DNA of 64,000 bases from assembly GCA_037178625.1 (NCBI GenBank), contig CM074132.1:682001-746000 (forward strand), read 5' to 3'. The notes under the pieces are model-generated. The model made no database searches and was not told the DNA's origin. It saw only the letters and a program-made list of their open reading frames with translations. Position 1 is the stretch's first letter, and each line of letters starts with the position of its first letter. The DNA is from Skeletonema tropicum. Its lineage: Eukaryota; Bacillariophyta; Thalassiosirophyceae; Thalassiosirales; Thalassiosiraceae. The position numbers and the translations under genes were made by a program. This document shows, piece after piece, positions 19,751 through 30,674 of the stretch.

Positions 19751-22009
19751 ATGAGCACACAGCATCATCAATGGGTGCACAGCATCGACAATCGCATAGG
19801 CATCGGAGAAACAGCTTTGTACAAAATAAGCACCGACGGCGGTGCTGGATCAAACAAGCATGCTATCAATCCAGTCAATGTAAAGAATCCGCAAGGGCAG
19901 GAACACCTATTTCCATTTCTTGAGTTCTCCCGTGCTAAAGATACTTACAAGAATCTCAAGACAGTATATGAATCTCATCCGGAGATAAAGAGGGGCATTG
20001 AAGATATTTGCAACAGGAGGCTTGTTTTGCTAGAAGTCAAGATTGGGGACAAAATAGGTTCGTGTATGGTTATCAACACCAACAAAACTCACAACTACAA
20101 ATGTCCATCACGGCTGCCAGAACTATCTGAGAGTTTCAACGAATCAACAAGCCAGCAGCTTCCTAAATCTCGACCACTTGAAAAGTATTCCATACGGATT
20201 GATTTTGCGATGGTAAAGAAGACAAAACTCGTCCGGAACAAAAGTAACTACTGCTACGAAGGACTCGTGTTCGAAGATGAGGAGGGGAATAATATAGGAA
20301 CATCTTTCTTCTCTACTCCATTGAGTTGTACATCTGGACAATGTACACTGAATCAAGTGCTGGTGATGGGTGTATTTTCATCAGACTTGGCATTGCTTTG
20401 TACAATATTCGGTCACCAAGGCGCAAAAGCAATGTGGTTCTGTCTCTTTTGTCTCATGAAACAGAGCGACGCCAAAAAAGACTTCGATGGCACTGCCACT
20501 TCAGTCGAACAACGGGACCTGAAGATGTTGCAGGAGCTTGGGCGTAAGTACTGTGAAGAGGTGAGCAAAGCATCTAAAGCAGAGCAGGGACACGCAAAGT
20601 TCAAACCGAATATCACACAGAATGAAACAAAATCAGTCACAAATGTTCCATTACTTGATATCCCTCTTGATTGTGTCACCTACGCGACCATGCATGTAGT
20701 GTTGGGACTCACGAAGTGGCTGGTTGATGTTACAATTTCGGGATACGAGCACATTGAGGCGAAAGCTGCAGCAAAGCAAAGTGGAGGAGATGCAAGTAAT
20801 GACGGAGCAGTGTTTAGAAAAGAAATCGAATCAACCTTGAAGAAACTACAAAGTTACGATGAATTTCTTACCAATCAAGCGAAGGATGCTAAATCTGCGG
20901 TTGTAAGCCAGAATGCAATATTAGATAAGATCGCTACACTATCGGAAGAACTGGGTGCAATATTGGAAGAAGAGGCAGAAGCCAATACTTCCTCAGCTGC
21001 TGAACCGATGGTAGTCACAAATACGAGAGAGGAAGAAATCAGGGCACTGATGGAGTCACTGCGTGATCAAATTATTGACAACAGTAGTGACAGTGACGAA
21101 GACAGTGGTGAAGATTCTTATTGCGTGAAGTACCTGCAAATGGTACTTGAGCAGCAATGTATTACGAACGAGACAATCAAAGAGTGTGAGGAGTATTTGA
21201 AAAATCACAGCAGCAATGCGTACAGAGTTTTCATTGCAGTGATGAAACAGTACGGTGTGGATCAAACTACTTACTTTCAGGGTTCGATCGTCGGAAATCA
21301 TTGCATGACCTTTGGAGAGAAGTCTAAGGAGATCTACGGTAAAGCGGCCAAAGACTTGGAACCCATCATTGGTGTAGACGATGAATTGAAGCGCGAATTA
21401 CATGCATTTACGGATAGAATGAAATCCATCGCGGAAGTGTGGTTCAAAATCATGAGAGTGATGAAGTCAGTCGAGATTCAATCGGACGAAGCAATCAGTC
21501 AGTTTCAACAGGATACCGTGTCATTGCGAGATCAGATCTATAAACTTGTCCAAACTGATGTTCCAATTTCCGGGTGGAAGAAGAGGTTGACAAGATCGAT
21601 GAAGGCGCATCTTCTGTTTGGTTGCCATCTTTTGAAGCAGCTGCAAATGTGGGGCACTCTTGGTGGTATAGACGAACAAAACATAGAGACCTGTCATGCG
21701 ATCTGGAATAAGTTATTGCGTCAGTTTGGAGCTACCCGTGGCAATGAACTCCAGAAGAAAGTGTTGAGTGAGTATCTATTTCAAACTTCGCCATTTTTAC
21801 ATTGTGCCACGGATCATGTGAAGAAGGAGACGAAGTCAAAGCGGAAAAAGAACACGAACAGTGGAGTCCAGAATTCTCGGCGCCGCGAAGAGGTTACTGA
21901 TGTCACACATGTTGTGAATCATTTGGTTGATAATAATGTCGTGCTTGGTGCTTTGCCGACTAGCATCAATGACGAAGAGGCGGCTCCTAGTCAAAGGAAT
22001 GCACCGTGA
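19751..22009 (+). CDS. Transposase-like protein (type unresolved)
   Basis: A 752-residue ORF. SSDLALLCTIFGHQGAKAMW followed by a Cys pair (CLFC), then CVTYATMHVVLGLTKWL, resemble the central catalytic region of several eukaryotic DDE transposases, where an Asp and a Cys-x2-Cys knuckle precede a PLHxxLG-like motif. A coiled-coil/acidic insertion (about residues 350-450) and a C-terminal helical part with NIETCHAIWNKLLRQFG follow. In the other frame, an ORF from an ATG at 19615 (MSSSHTTGPSPSRNNGGESE) overlaps its start, so the true N-terminus may be joined by a frameshift or small intron. The last ~10 codons come from duplication unit B, so the original C-terminus is lost. Terminal repeats are not visible. 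It could also be a domesticated or unrelated protein. Confidence 0.45.
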   Translation: MSTQHHQWVHSIDNRIGIGETALYKISTDGGAGSNKHAINPVNVKNPQGQEHLFPFLEFSRAKDTYKNLKTVYESHPEIKRGIEDICNRRLVLLEVKIGDKIGSCMVINTNKTHNYKCPSRLPELSESFNESTSQQLPKSRPLEKYSIRIDFAMVKKTKLVRNKSNYCYEGLVFEDEEGNNIGTSFFSTPLSCTSGQCTLNQVLVMGVFSSDLALLCTIFGHQGAKAMWFCLFCLMKQSDAKKDFDGTATSVEQRDLKMLQELGRKYCEEVSKASKAEQGHAKFKPNITQNETKSVTNVPLLDIPLDCVTYATMHVVLGLTKWLVDVTISGYEHIEAKAAAKQSGGDASNDGAVFRKEIESTLKKLQSYDEFLTNQAKDAKSAVVSQNAILDKIATLSEELGAILEEEAEANTSSAAEPMVVTNTREEEIRALMESLRDQIIDNSSDSDEDSGEDSYCVKYLQMVLEQQCITNETIKECEEYLKNHSSNAYRVFIAVMKQYGVDQTTYFQGSIVGNHCMTFGEKSKEIYGKAAKDLEPIIGVDDELKRELHAFTDRMKSIAEVWFKIMRVMKSVEIQSDEAISQFQQDTVSLRDQIYKLVQTDVPISGWKKRLTRSMKAHLLFGCHLLKQLQMWGTLGGIDEQNIETCHAIWNKLLRQFGATRGNELQKKVLSEYLFQTSPFLHCATDHVKKETKSKRKKNTNSGVQNSRRREEVTDVTHVVNHLVDNNVVLGALPTSINDEEAAPSQRNAP

Positions 22010-24331
22010 CTCTTGTTTCCAGGACTGCCAGCAACTTCACTTCATTATGAAACAACAAAACGCGGGTTGTATGGACGTGGTGTAAGCAACATTGTGACAA
22101 AACTTGGAAGCGCTATTAATCTTCAGTATAACCGCAGATCATGTGACATTCCATACAGTATTGATTGTGTAGGCGGCCAATCCTGACTAGCTGAACCACA
22201 TACAACGTGAACGCAACACAATTATGTACTGCAACGAAACGATCCATATTAGTTCTTATCTTCTAATGCCCATACGGACATCCATTGTTTGGCCATTCTA
22301 CCTCGCCTGAAGGCCGAGGATGGTATTCGGGAAGCTTACGGCGGTCTTCCTGAATCTCACCTTGAACGAAGTTATTGTTTTGCTTGACGAAAATGGCAGA
22401 GGCGGACTGGCGAATGCGCAATCCTACCCACTTGTCATCAGAAACATCACCAACAGTTGCATCGAGATTGACGTAGTTGTTTTCAATGTCTACACCTTCT
22501 GAAAATCCTTGAATGTCAACACCAGCAATCAGATTCGCACTTTGAGACTTGAGATTGGTAATTGTATTATGAGAGATGGAGGATGCGTCACTGCCGCTAC
22601 TGAGCGAGTCATCATAGGCTGATACTGCCGCGACACTGATTCCTCGGAGATCGGCAAGCATGCGATCGGAACCATCCAAGAAAGAAGCGCCCTTGTGGAA
22701 GTCCACGCAGAGCTCAACTGGGCCCTTGCTTAGAATTTCAACGTCATCGATTGTGTTACCCTTGATGGTGAACCCTTGACAATCTTCAACACGAAACATG
22801 ATACTGCCCTTGATGACGTGGTGCATAGAGTCTCCATTACATCTAAAGCTGGGGGCAAATGAAGGGTTATTACCTTCGGCCCATTCAATCAAGCGCAAGC
22901 TCACGGAATTGACTTTCGTTTGCAGGACGTTGTCGCCAAGAAGATCTTGATTGAGCGCCTTGCCAACCATAATTTGAGCATCAAGGTTAGCGTTACCACT
23001 GTAGGTGTAGGTGCCGGATGAGGTTTCGTCCATACCGATATAGACTTCATCGAGAGCGTTGTAGAACTGCATGATAGCACCACGAGCGTCGTTCTGAACT
23101 CCTCCATCAACAACTGTAGCAAGTACTTCGTTGGTGAAGCACTTGACGTTCTGTACGTTGTTGTTGAGAATTTCTACGCTATTGGAGAGGAGTGAAGCAT
23201 CTGTATCTTGCATCTCGCCAAAGCCTCCTACAGCAGGTCCACTACCATGAACAAGGAACGCGTAGCAGGGACCATCTATCACCTGGTTTGGATTGTTGTA
23301 GAGCTGGTACTCATCAGGATGGGTGGCTTGATCAATGATCCCATATTTATTCACATCCTTGTAGACATTGGCGATATGCCCGACAAGTGTGTTGTAGACA
23401 TCTGTAACTGACTTGACAGTTCCACCAAGAGTCATTGAATAGTCAGGGTTTGTTTCCAACAAACGCTTGAGATAAGGGCGAATCTTGAGGGCAGCCGAGA
23501 AGCTTCCCAAGATAGGTACATCCTGACGATTGTTGGGAATGTTACAGTTCTTAATTTTCAATCCCTTCACGTTGTTCAAACTAACAGCACCGACCTCAAA
23601 GTCCTTAAACGTAACACCTGAGATGAGGATGTTCTCGTTCTCATTTCCATGGATACCATGATGAGAAGACAAGCCTACGGTTCCTGGGCCAGTAAGCTTA
23701 AAGTTTTTTGCGGGCGTAAACGTGCTTGAAACAAAGTCATGAGGACCAATTCCTGGCGTGAACGGAGCAGATGCCAGCTCAATGACTGCAAAGAAGCGCT
23801 GCATTAGTGCGTGTTCTCTACACTGTGCAATGGAGTGGCCATTGAGAGCTATAGAGACATCATCGGCTTGCACAGAGATGGCCGCAAAGAATCCAAGCGC
23901 ATACTCATTATTGTTGTACTTTGGATTTCCTTGCTCGATGGGGTCGAATGCTGCGGCAATCTCTTCATCAGAGGCGGTGTCGACGTCAAGATTATGGGGA
24001 CAAAAGACGATGTCGTCGCAGAGCCTGTGATAATCAGTTTGTTTTGATAAGATTTGTGTGGTGAGCACTCATTTAAACGAAGATACCTTATATGCCAACC
24101 AAAGAATCCACTGCACTTACTTGTAAGACCCGGGTTGATCGATGATGAGAGTTCCTTCGGTAAAATGGTTGTTGTACAAGCACTGTGCACCGTTTTGAGC
24201 GGCGGCAGTGCCGGCGAGGAGAGCGAAGGCAAGAAGAGAGAGTTTCATTGTTCACAACTAATGCGATTTGGATGTGGTAGGGAAGCACGATTATAGCTAT
24301 CGTGTGTATGGTGTTTTTGATCTGAATTATG
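21983..24331. repeat. 2.35-kb direct duplication, unit B
   Basis: Partner of 16892-19242. It carries the intact gene copy. The left border lies inside the last codons of the transposase-like ORF, and the right border ends at GATCTGAATTATG. Confidence 0.9.
22263..24248 (-). CDS. Secreted right-handed beta-helix protein (pectin-lyase-like fold), intact copy
   Basis: Exon 1 (24248-24121) encodes a clear signal peptide, MKLSLLAFALLAGTAAAQNG, and ends SYK at a GTAAGT donor. A 96-bp intron leads to exon 2 (24024-22263), for 629 residues in all. The body has recurring short strand-turn units such as NILISGVTFKDFEVGAV, GLKIKNCNIPNN, SVEILNNNVQNVKCF, GFTIKGNTIDD and GVDIENNYVNL, the pattern of parallel beta-helix proteins related to pectin lyases and C5-epimerases. 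No catalytic residues can be assigned. It is probably an extracellular or cell-surface carbohydrate-active or adhesive protein. A second copy 5 kb away is frameshifted, so this is the working one. Confidence 0.7.
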
Positions 24332-24957
24332 ATTGTAATGCCTTGTAAATTAACTCCATCAGATCAGCTCGAGAGACTTTTAGACTACCGCGTGGATTGA
24401 ACTAATTCCCACGTGATAATTGCAGGTATTGAATTAGTTGACTATCAAAAAATGTCTTCCGCTTTACTGACAAGTGAACCGTTCTCTGTACGCTTCGTGA
24501 ACAGTTTGTGAAGCCAATTGTACTTTATGGCATGATAAGTTTAAATGTATGGATAAAATTCGATGAAGCTTGATTTAGTTTTCGAGAAAGAGTGATCAAT
24601 TGAACCGGCCCATAAAATATTAGGAGTAGTTGTGGCATGATAGTTAACCGGCCCTCTTGAATTAAGTACCGGACAAAGATACTTACTTACCTAGGAGTAC
24701 TTACTTATGGTCAATGGATCTGGTACACATGTTCGTCTGGTATTATTACACTAAAACGGTACTCAATGTGTTTATGTGCTGACAGCTGCATCTTCAACAT
24801 CGCCTCAGCTCGCTCATTCCAAGTCCGTGTCGTAGTTACTTTTAGTCGAACCTGTTGTTATCCGATCACAGTACCTGCTCAATGTCAATGCTCAAAGCAC
24901 CTACTACGCATCTTGCTCTCTAGACTGGATTACAAAGAGCGAAGACATAAAAATATC
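24332..24957. other. Intergenic between divergent genes
   Basis: No gene is seen. The frame of the following gene is open upstream to 24766, but the ATG at 24958 begins a good signal peptide and is preferred. Confidence 0.4.
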
Positions 24958-25815
24958 ATGAAGCCATCATCAACATCTAATGTTAATGTATCCTTCGTGT
25001 TCGCCATGCTAATGGTTGTAGCATCCAAATCCAATCCCTTGACCTTGACAGCATGGGCTCACTCAGATGAGAGAGACCTTCGCATCAACACAGCATCTAA
25101 ATCTTCCGATGCATCTGTTCTGCGTGGTGTCACAGCAAATCAAGACGAACGCACTCTTGCCAAGGGTGGAAATGGCGGCGGCAACAAGTCTACCCCTTCA
25201 CCGACTGCGGCAGTGACTCCTGCGCCAACTCCGACTCCACCACCTGTGTTTCAATACCCACCTGTTCCGTATGACTCTTGTGGCACCAGAGCGCCTTCAA
25301 CCTCGGCACCTTCTCCAGCGCCTTCTCCAGCCCCACAGTGTCTAAACCCACCAGATGGAGAGTGCAATGGAGGAAACCAATGTTGCGATGGATACAGCTG
25401 TAAAGGCAGGACATGCCGTTTGAATGTTCGTCGACTAGGAGAACACAAAGTTGCATTCGACGAAACGGCTACCGAAGAACGCAAGCTCGGAGATTGCGTG
25501 GATCATCGCTGCAACGAGCATGATAATGCAGTGTTGTGTGGAAGTGACATTCCATCCAACCGTCCTGCATCAATCATATGCAATTATGGTGGTGGAGAAT
25601 ACACCGCGTCTGTCAGAACCTGCAAAGATGATGCTGCGTTGTGCTGCGAGGATGGAAATGGTGGATACTACTATGGTCTATCGTGCTGGATCATGGAGCA
25701 AGGAGCAACATGCTGTCGCAAAGGCTATACTAGAATTTCTTCTGGGTGCGTCCCAATGAATTGTTGTGATGGGGATGCTGATCATCAAGCACGCTACTGT
25801 CCCGGGAAATGTTGA
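24958..25815 (+). CDS. Secreted Cys-rich protein with Pro/Thr linker
   Basis: A 285-residue protein with an N-terminal hydrophobic segment (VSFVFAMLMVVAS), a Pro/Ala/Thr-rich low-complexity linker (about residues 78-125), and a compact Cys-rich knot CNGGNQCCDGYSCKGRTC. A second Cys-rich part of about 100 residues contains CC pairs (ALCCEDGNGGYYYG, ATCCRKGY, MNCCDGD). The arrangement of signal peptide, proline linker and disulphide-rich modules is typical of extracellular or cell-wall proteins. The small knot resembles cystine-knot modules, but the exact family is not identified. Confidence 0.65.
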   Translation: MKPSSTSNVNVSFVFAMLMVVASKSNPLTLTAWAHSDERDLRINTASKSSDASVLRGVTANQDERTLAKGGNGGGNKSTPSPTAAVTPAPTPTPPPVFQYPPVPYDSCGTRAPSTSAPSPAPSPAPQCLNPPDGECNGGNQCCDGYSCKGRTCRLNVRRLGEHKVAFDETATEERKLGDCVDHRCNEHDNAVLCGSDIPSNRPASIICNYGGGEYTASVRTCKDDAALCCEDGNGGYYYGLSCWIMEQGATCCRKGYTRISSGCVPMNCCDGDADHQARYCPGKC

Positions 25816-25958
25816 GCTTACCAGCGCACAGCCTACGTAGAATGAACATGAGTATAATAAGATAAAAATGATTGACTTGTTGATAATGGACTGAGTTTGG
25901 ATTTTCATGTAATTTATGCATTTTACAATAACTTTTTTGGACCTGACGTCATATTTAC

Positions 25959-27191
25959 CTAAGATCCTGGAGGATAAAGTACAGACAACGCTGTTCGATC
26001 TGCTGTCGACAAAGATGGATGCCAAAAGTCTACAATGAGTACAATTCTCCCACCACACCGATCAATATTACTTGTACTACCACCACTATCATCGTTTCCG
26101 GCATATACAGCAGAATGCAAAAAGCTGTCATCAAACAAGATAGGCTTGCCTTCTTCCCAAGATACGCAATGCTCACCAACTCTTAGACAACTTCCACTAG
26201 TCTTAATGGGAACAGATAGTGGTAAATGACACCGTAGCCGTACATTTGCCGGCCCACAATGCTCTACGACCTTGGTATTTTGCTTCAATTTCGAAAAGTA
26301 AACAGATCCAAATCCACAACCGCCCATGCGATGAGGACACATTGTTTCCAGTATGTTTGTTGTGATTGGGAAGTGTGTTCTGCACGTATCAGTTTGTTTG
26401 ATCCCTTGTCGATAGAGATATATAGATGACCATTCAGCCTGCTGCTGTTCTTGTTGTTTCTCTTCTTGGTACACAGCATCATCAAATGGCTGAAAGGTTG
26501 CAGTATTCGTTTGTATGGCCGCAAATAACTCCTCTCGAATGACAGTAAAATGAGTTTTCAAAGCAACGATGTCACCAGTAAGCTTCACTGGCGGTGCATT
26601 TGAAGGTAAGGGCAATTCTTTCCACAGTCGTATACATGGACAGTGGTGCTTCGTGCATGTTTCTATATTGTGGAGTGGTAAAGCTTCTAATCGTTTCAGG
26701 AAAAAGACTGTGGGATCTTGCCCTTCTTGAGGTGAGAGAGGCATCATTTCTTGATTGTACTCTGTTTCATGAGATTTTGTGGGTGTGATTAGTTGTCGTA
26801 TTCTCTCGAGTGACTCAAGGAGCAGCTGCTTCGGAAGAGATGAAAATGAAGTAGTGTTGTGATGATTGCTCTTACTCTCAAACTGCTGCTCTATTCTGGC
26901 AACCTCTTCCCAAATCTCACTCCTCATATTTCGAAATAATTCTGGTTCAAGTTGTACTAACCGACGTAGCATTACGACATTGCTTTTGAAGAATTGTGCG
27001 TGTTGTTGTGAAGTGGAATGACATCGTATACAGGATGGATTGTTGCAACAATTGTTGGTTGCAGTGGCAGTTGCAGCATGATTGTTTATTCGACGGATCG
27101 ACAATAGAATTGCTGAACCAAGGCAGATGGAAGCGATGACTTTGATGATAATTTTATCATCATTTTGGAAGTATGAATGGAGTGATTCCAT
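25959..27191 (-). CDS. Aspartyl/asparaginyl beta-hydroxylase-like protein
   Basis: A 410-residue protein with one N-terminal transmembrane helix (IIIKVIASICLGSAILLSI, about 14-32), a variable middle, and a C-terminal 2-oxoglutarate/Fe(II) oxygenase domain. Recognised motifs in order are GFGSVYFSKL, EHCGPANVRLRCHL (first metal His and the Asn/Arg that contact substrate), SWEEGKPILFDDSFLHSAV (second metal His) and RIVLIVDFWHP (Arg that binds 2-oxoglutarate). Family members hydroxylate Asp or Asn in EGF-like or other secreted domains in the ER lumen, and the N-terminal anchor fits an ER type II protein. The substrate is unknown. Confidence 0.8.
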   Translation of the reverse strand: MESLHSYFQNDDKIIIKVIASICLGSAILLSIRRINNHAATATATNNCCNNPSCIRCHSTSQQHAQFFKSNVVMLRRLVQLEPELFRNMRSEIWEEVARIEQQFESKSNHHNTTSFSSLPKQLLLESLERIRQLITPTKSHETEYNQEMMPLSPQEGQDPTVFFLKRLEALPLHNIETCTKHHCPCIRLWKELPLPSNAPPVKLTGDIVALKTHFTVIREELFAAIQTNTATFQPFDDAVYQEEKQQEQQQAEWSSIYLYRQGIKQTDTCRTHFPITTNILETMCPHRMGGCGFGSVYFSKLKQNTKVVEHCGPANVRLRCHLPLSVPIKTSGSCLRVGEHCVSWEEGKPILFDDSFLHSAVYAGNDDSGGSTSNIDRCGGRIVLIVDFWHPSLSTADRTALSVLYPPGS

Positions 27192-27837
27192 GTTGATATT
27201 ATTATTATTTTCGGCGTAGATATATGTTTTTGGATGATATCAAGAACCAAGAGTAATGGCCATTGGCCTTCCGATTTGCAGTGAAATGAGAAGCACTTTC
27301 AATTGTGGTTGTCATGGGTCATGGTCATGGCATCGTATTGTCGACGAAGAGCGGCAGCGGCAAGTCCTAAGAAATTTTTACTGTTGCAGCGTCTCTCGGA
27401 AGGAACCATGAACCCCATCGTCGCTCTTGAGCTGTCAACTGTCAACTGTTTTTTGTGAGAGGTAGGGGTTTCGACGGAATTTTGTAGGAGGAATCTTTGA
27501 CCTCTGCGACTTTTTGGGGCCTTTGGGGGCTAGGTAGCTGATATCGGGGGATTTCCCCCCGGTAATCCCCCTATTCAGACAAATTGTCAAAACATCAGTA
27601 CCCTCATATCGGGGGGCTCCCCCTCGATCCCCTATTTCCTCTAGGCCGAAGCATGACCAAAAATCTACACAAAAATGCAACCCGGGAACTCCATGCTCCA
27701 TGTTTAAACCCGAGCTCCAACAAGCTCCGTCCATTTCCATAGCTGCTTGTGAAGCCAAGCACTAAACCATCAAGTCGACTGATGGCTTCATTGCCACGAA
27801 CTTCACTTGCAATGCAACAAGTCAAGTATCTAATGTA
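27192..27837. other. Intergenic between divergent genes
   Basis: This holds both promoters. G-rich and C-rich blocks (ATATCGGGGGATTTCCCCCC near 27541, ATATCGGGGGGCTCCCCC near 27606) form short GC hairpins about 65 bp apart. No gene is seen. Confidence 0.4.
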
Positions 27838-30512
27838 ATGATGACAGCAGCACCCTCTATCAAATCCCGCATCATACGATTCATCGTACTATCATGCTTC
27901 CTCATCTCCATCGGGTGGCAGGCTCATCGAACCCGATCGAAATCATCATCAGTAGTAGAGCGTCGTCAGCATAATGTCGCTAATGCATCACCATCAACGT
28001 CAATAATAAAACCTCTCTTCGCGCGTCAAACAACCAAAGATAGGCGCTTCAAAAGTATCTTTCATCATGCCTACAAGCACTTGTACCAGACGACAAATTC
28101 TTATTCTAGAATGCTATCCACGACAAATAATGATCACCAGCCACTAGCAGAAGAAGCAAACAGCATTACAAATGTAACAAAGTGCACTTCATCAGAGGAG
28201 TCAGATCTTGCTCACGAGCTTAGCATTGAAGTAAGCTACGAAGATACCTATGACACGCTTATATTCCTAGGTGTGTCATTTGTCTTTGGAGAAATTGCCT
28301 ATCATTGTGGCATACCACCATTGGTCGGGCAAATACTAGCTGGCTTTCTACTTGGGCCTCCATTGGCAAACTACGTTCCTTTTCCAGAGGCGATGGTATT
28401 GCTTGGAGATTTAGGATTGATTTTACTCTTAGTCCAAGCTGGCGTAGAACTGGATGTTGCCTTGGTGAAAGAGGCTGGCATTCGACCTTTGTTGATTGCA
28501 CTTACAGGAAGTGTCGTCCCGTTTGGTATTGGCTTGGGAATTACACTAGCACAAGATGATCAATCAATCAAATCTGCCATAGCAACAGGAGCGTGCTTTT
28601 CACCTACAAGTCTGGGAGTAGCAGCAAATGCACTTTCTGGTGGAAAGGCCTTGAATACACCAGTTGGTCAACTTATTGTTGCTAGTGCAGTTATTGATGA
28701 TATGATCGGCTTGATTATTCTCAGTATGCTGGAGGTATTGGTGCTTGATAACCCGCCTCTCGTGAGTTACTTTATTCCTATCATCTCGGCTGTTGGGTGG
28801 CTAGCTCTGCTTGGAGTAGCCGCACTCACTTTCATTCCCCACATCGTGGAGAAAGTCATTCTGCCACGATTCAGACCTGAAAGACGTCCGTATGTGGCAT
28901 TGGCATTAATGTGGCTACTCGTGTTGGCATATCTTCCGATGATGTACTACACCAGGGCATCTTACTTGACTGGAGCCTTTCTTGCAGGGTTGTCTTTCTC
29001 TCAGGTGGAAGGTGTGCATCACAGCTTCGTAAGCGAAGCAGGACCAGTCATGGAATGGCTGTTACGAATTTTCTTCTCTGCATCCATCGGGTTCCAAATA
29101 CCAATCAAAATGTTTGGGAATAAAAGTGTGATTGCATGGGGCTTTGCATACTATGTTGCTGTTCTAGGCAAGCTACCTATTGGATTGTTTGCTCCCAAGT
29201 ATGATAACAACACGCGTCCAGCGAACTACCCTTTCAATCCATTCACTAGAGATGTAATCATAACATCGGTGGCCATGACTTGTAGAGGAGAATTCAACTT
29301 CATCATTTCAGCGTTTGGCATCGGAAATGGTCTGCTTGATGCAGAGCAGTATTCTTCTATTATCTGGGCTGTGTTGTTGGCATGTATCACATCACCAATC
29401 ATTCTGACATTGGTGCTAAGATACTACAATCGCTTAGCTGAAAAGTATCTCGACAAAAGTCAGTTAGACAACTGCATTATTGAAGGACGAGGACCGTTAT
29501 ATGTTAACATCCAAATCCGTTCTGCCATTGTTGGCGGCATGCAGGACGCGATAAAGCGATCCATCAACTCGATCGGTTTATTTGTAATTGATCAAAGGAG
29601 CGTAAGTTGGTTTTGTTTGTATGCAATGTCCGCTGTCTCAAAACACATCGCTCACGATTTTTTCCATCTTAGTGGTCTCCTCGAGGTCTGAATGCTATAG
29701 TAGCTACAGAAATTTTTGCTATCGATAGCAAGACACTTGACGATGTTGAGAAAGCTGTTCGCAGGGTTTCGGCTCCGACAAAGGACATAGAGTCTCTCGA
29801 AGAGACTAAGGAAGATGGCGAAGCTCGTTTCGCCTCGGATCTCGAGGTCATCACAGAGACTTCTCCCTTAGATGATGCTGTTGCTAATAGGTGCAGAGAA
29901 ATTCGAGAGCATTTGCTATCTTGTCCAGAGTTGGTAGATGCAAATATAAACGTCGTGCAATGGGTACCAATGGCCGACGCTCTGCAAAAACAGCAAGGCG
30001 ATGATCTTGCGAGAGAAGCAAAGAAAGCATTAAAGAACAAGGAGACAATTGACACCCTTGTAGATGAGATGCCCACATTGAGGAAAGTACGCCAGAAAAT
30101 GCTAAGTGGTCCAATTTCATTCTTCCAGTCAGAAAAAGAGATCACGAAAAAGGCTGATGAAGTGGAGGAAAGGACAACCGAGCCAGCACAGGCAGAATTA
30201 CAAGATGTCTCAGGCGCTGAAGTTAGGCCTGAAGTTGTTAGAGAAGGATTAAGAAGGAGACCTCGCCGAATGAAAATGGTGAGTTCACCTTCTGTGGGAG
30301 GTTCAGATATGTGGCAAGAAGATCGAGTAGCGCAAGAAGCTGCCTTCTCTGAGGCTGCTCCTGTGGTACAATATGATATGCAAGCGGGTACATTGCGATA
30401 TGGTAGTCGTCGGCAGCGCATGAAAAGCGATCTAGGTGTCATTGCTGAGAATGCTCCCGCTATAGAAGAGCGACTGAGTGGGTTCGTTCGCCATAGTATT
30501 GACAACAATTGA
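27838..30512 (+). CDS. CPA2-family monovalent cation/H+ antiporter
   Basis: Exon 1 (27838-29601) and exon 2 (29673-30512) are joined over a 71-bp GTAAGT...TAG intron, for 867 residues. After a signal-anchor-like N-terminus there is a ~400-residue membrane domain of about 12 helices starting at residue ~135. It includes PPLVGQILAGFLLGP, the SPTSLGVAANAL segment and the VIDDMIGLIILS helix, whose Asp pair is the ion-binding site in CPA2 exchangers. The C-terminal ~330 residues are soluble, charged and poorly conserved, without a recognisable RCK nucleotide-binding domain. Plant KEA-type and bacterial Kef-type proteins are the nearest familiar relatives. Substrate (K+ or Na+) and membrane (plastid or endomembrane) cannot be told from sequence. 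Confidence 0.85.
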
Positions 30513-30674
30513 TCAAAAACCCCTTTTGCAGCCCCAAACAATCGTACCAATTCCATCCCGTCACCCGAATCAAGAACGTTTCGTTTCATTCATATTCATA
30601 TTAGGAATAGATAGCAGATCTAATAGGAAGTTTATGTCATGTCTAAAACTGTTGTACCCCAACATCCCATTTGC

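Noticed and set aside
27541..27640. GC-rich hairpins as rho-independent terminators
   Set aside because: Eukaryotic context, lying between two divergent gene starts, with no T run after either hairpin.
29669..30589. 306-codon minus ORF over the antiporter 3' end
   Set aside because: It is the antisense shadow of antiporter exon 2, which joins exon 1 in frame across a good GTAAGT intron.
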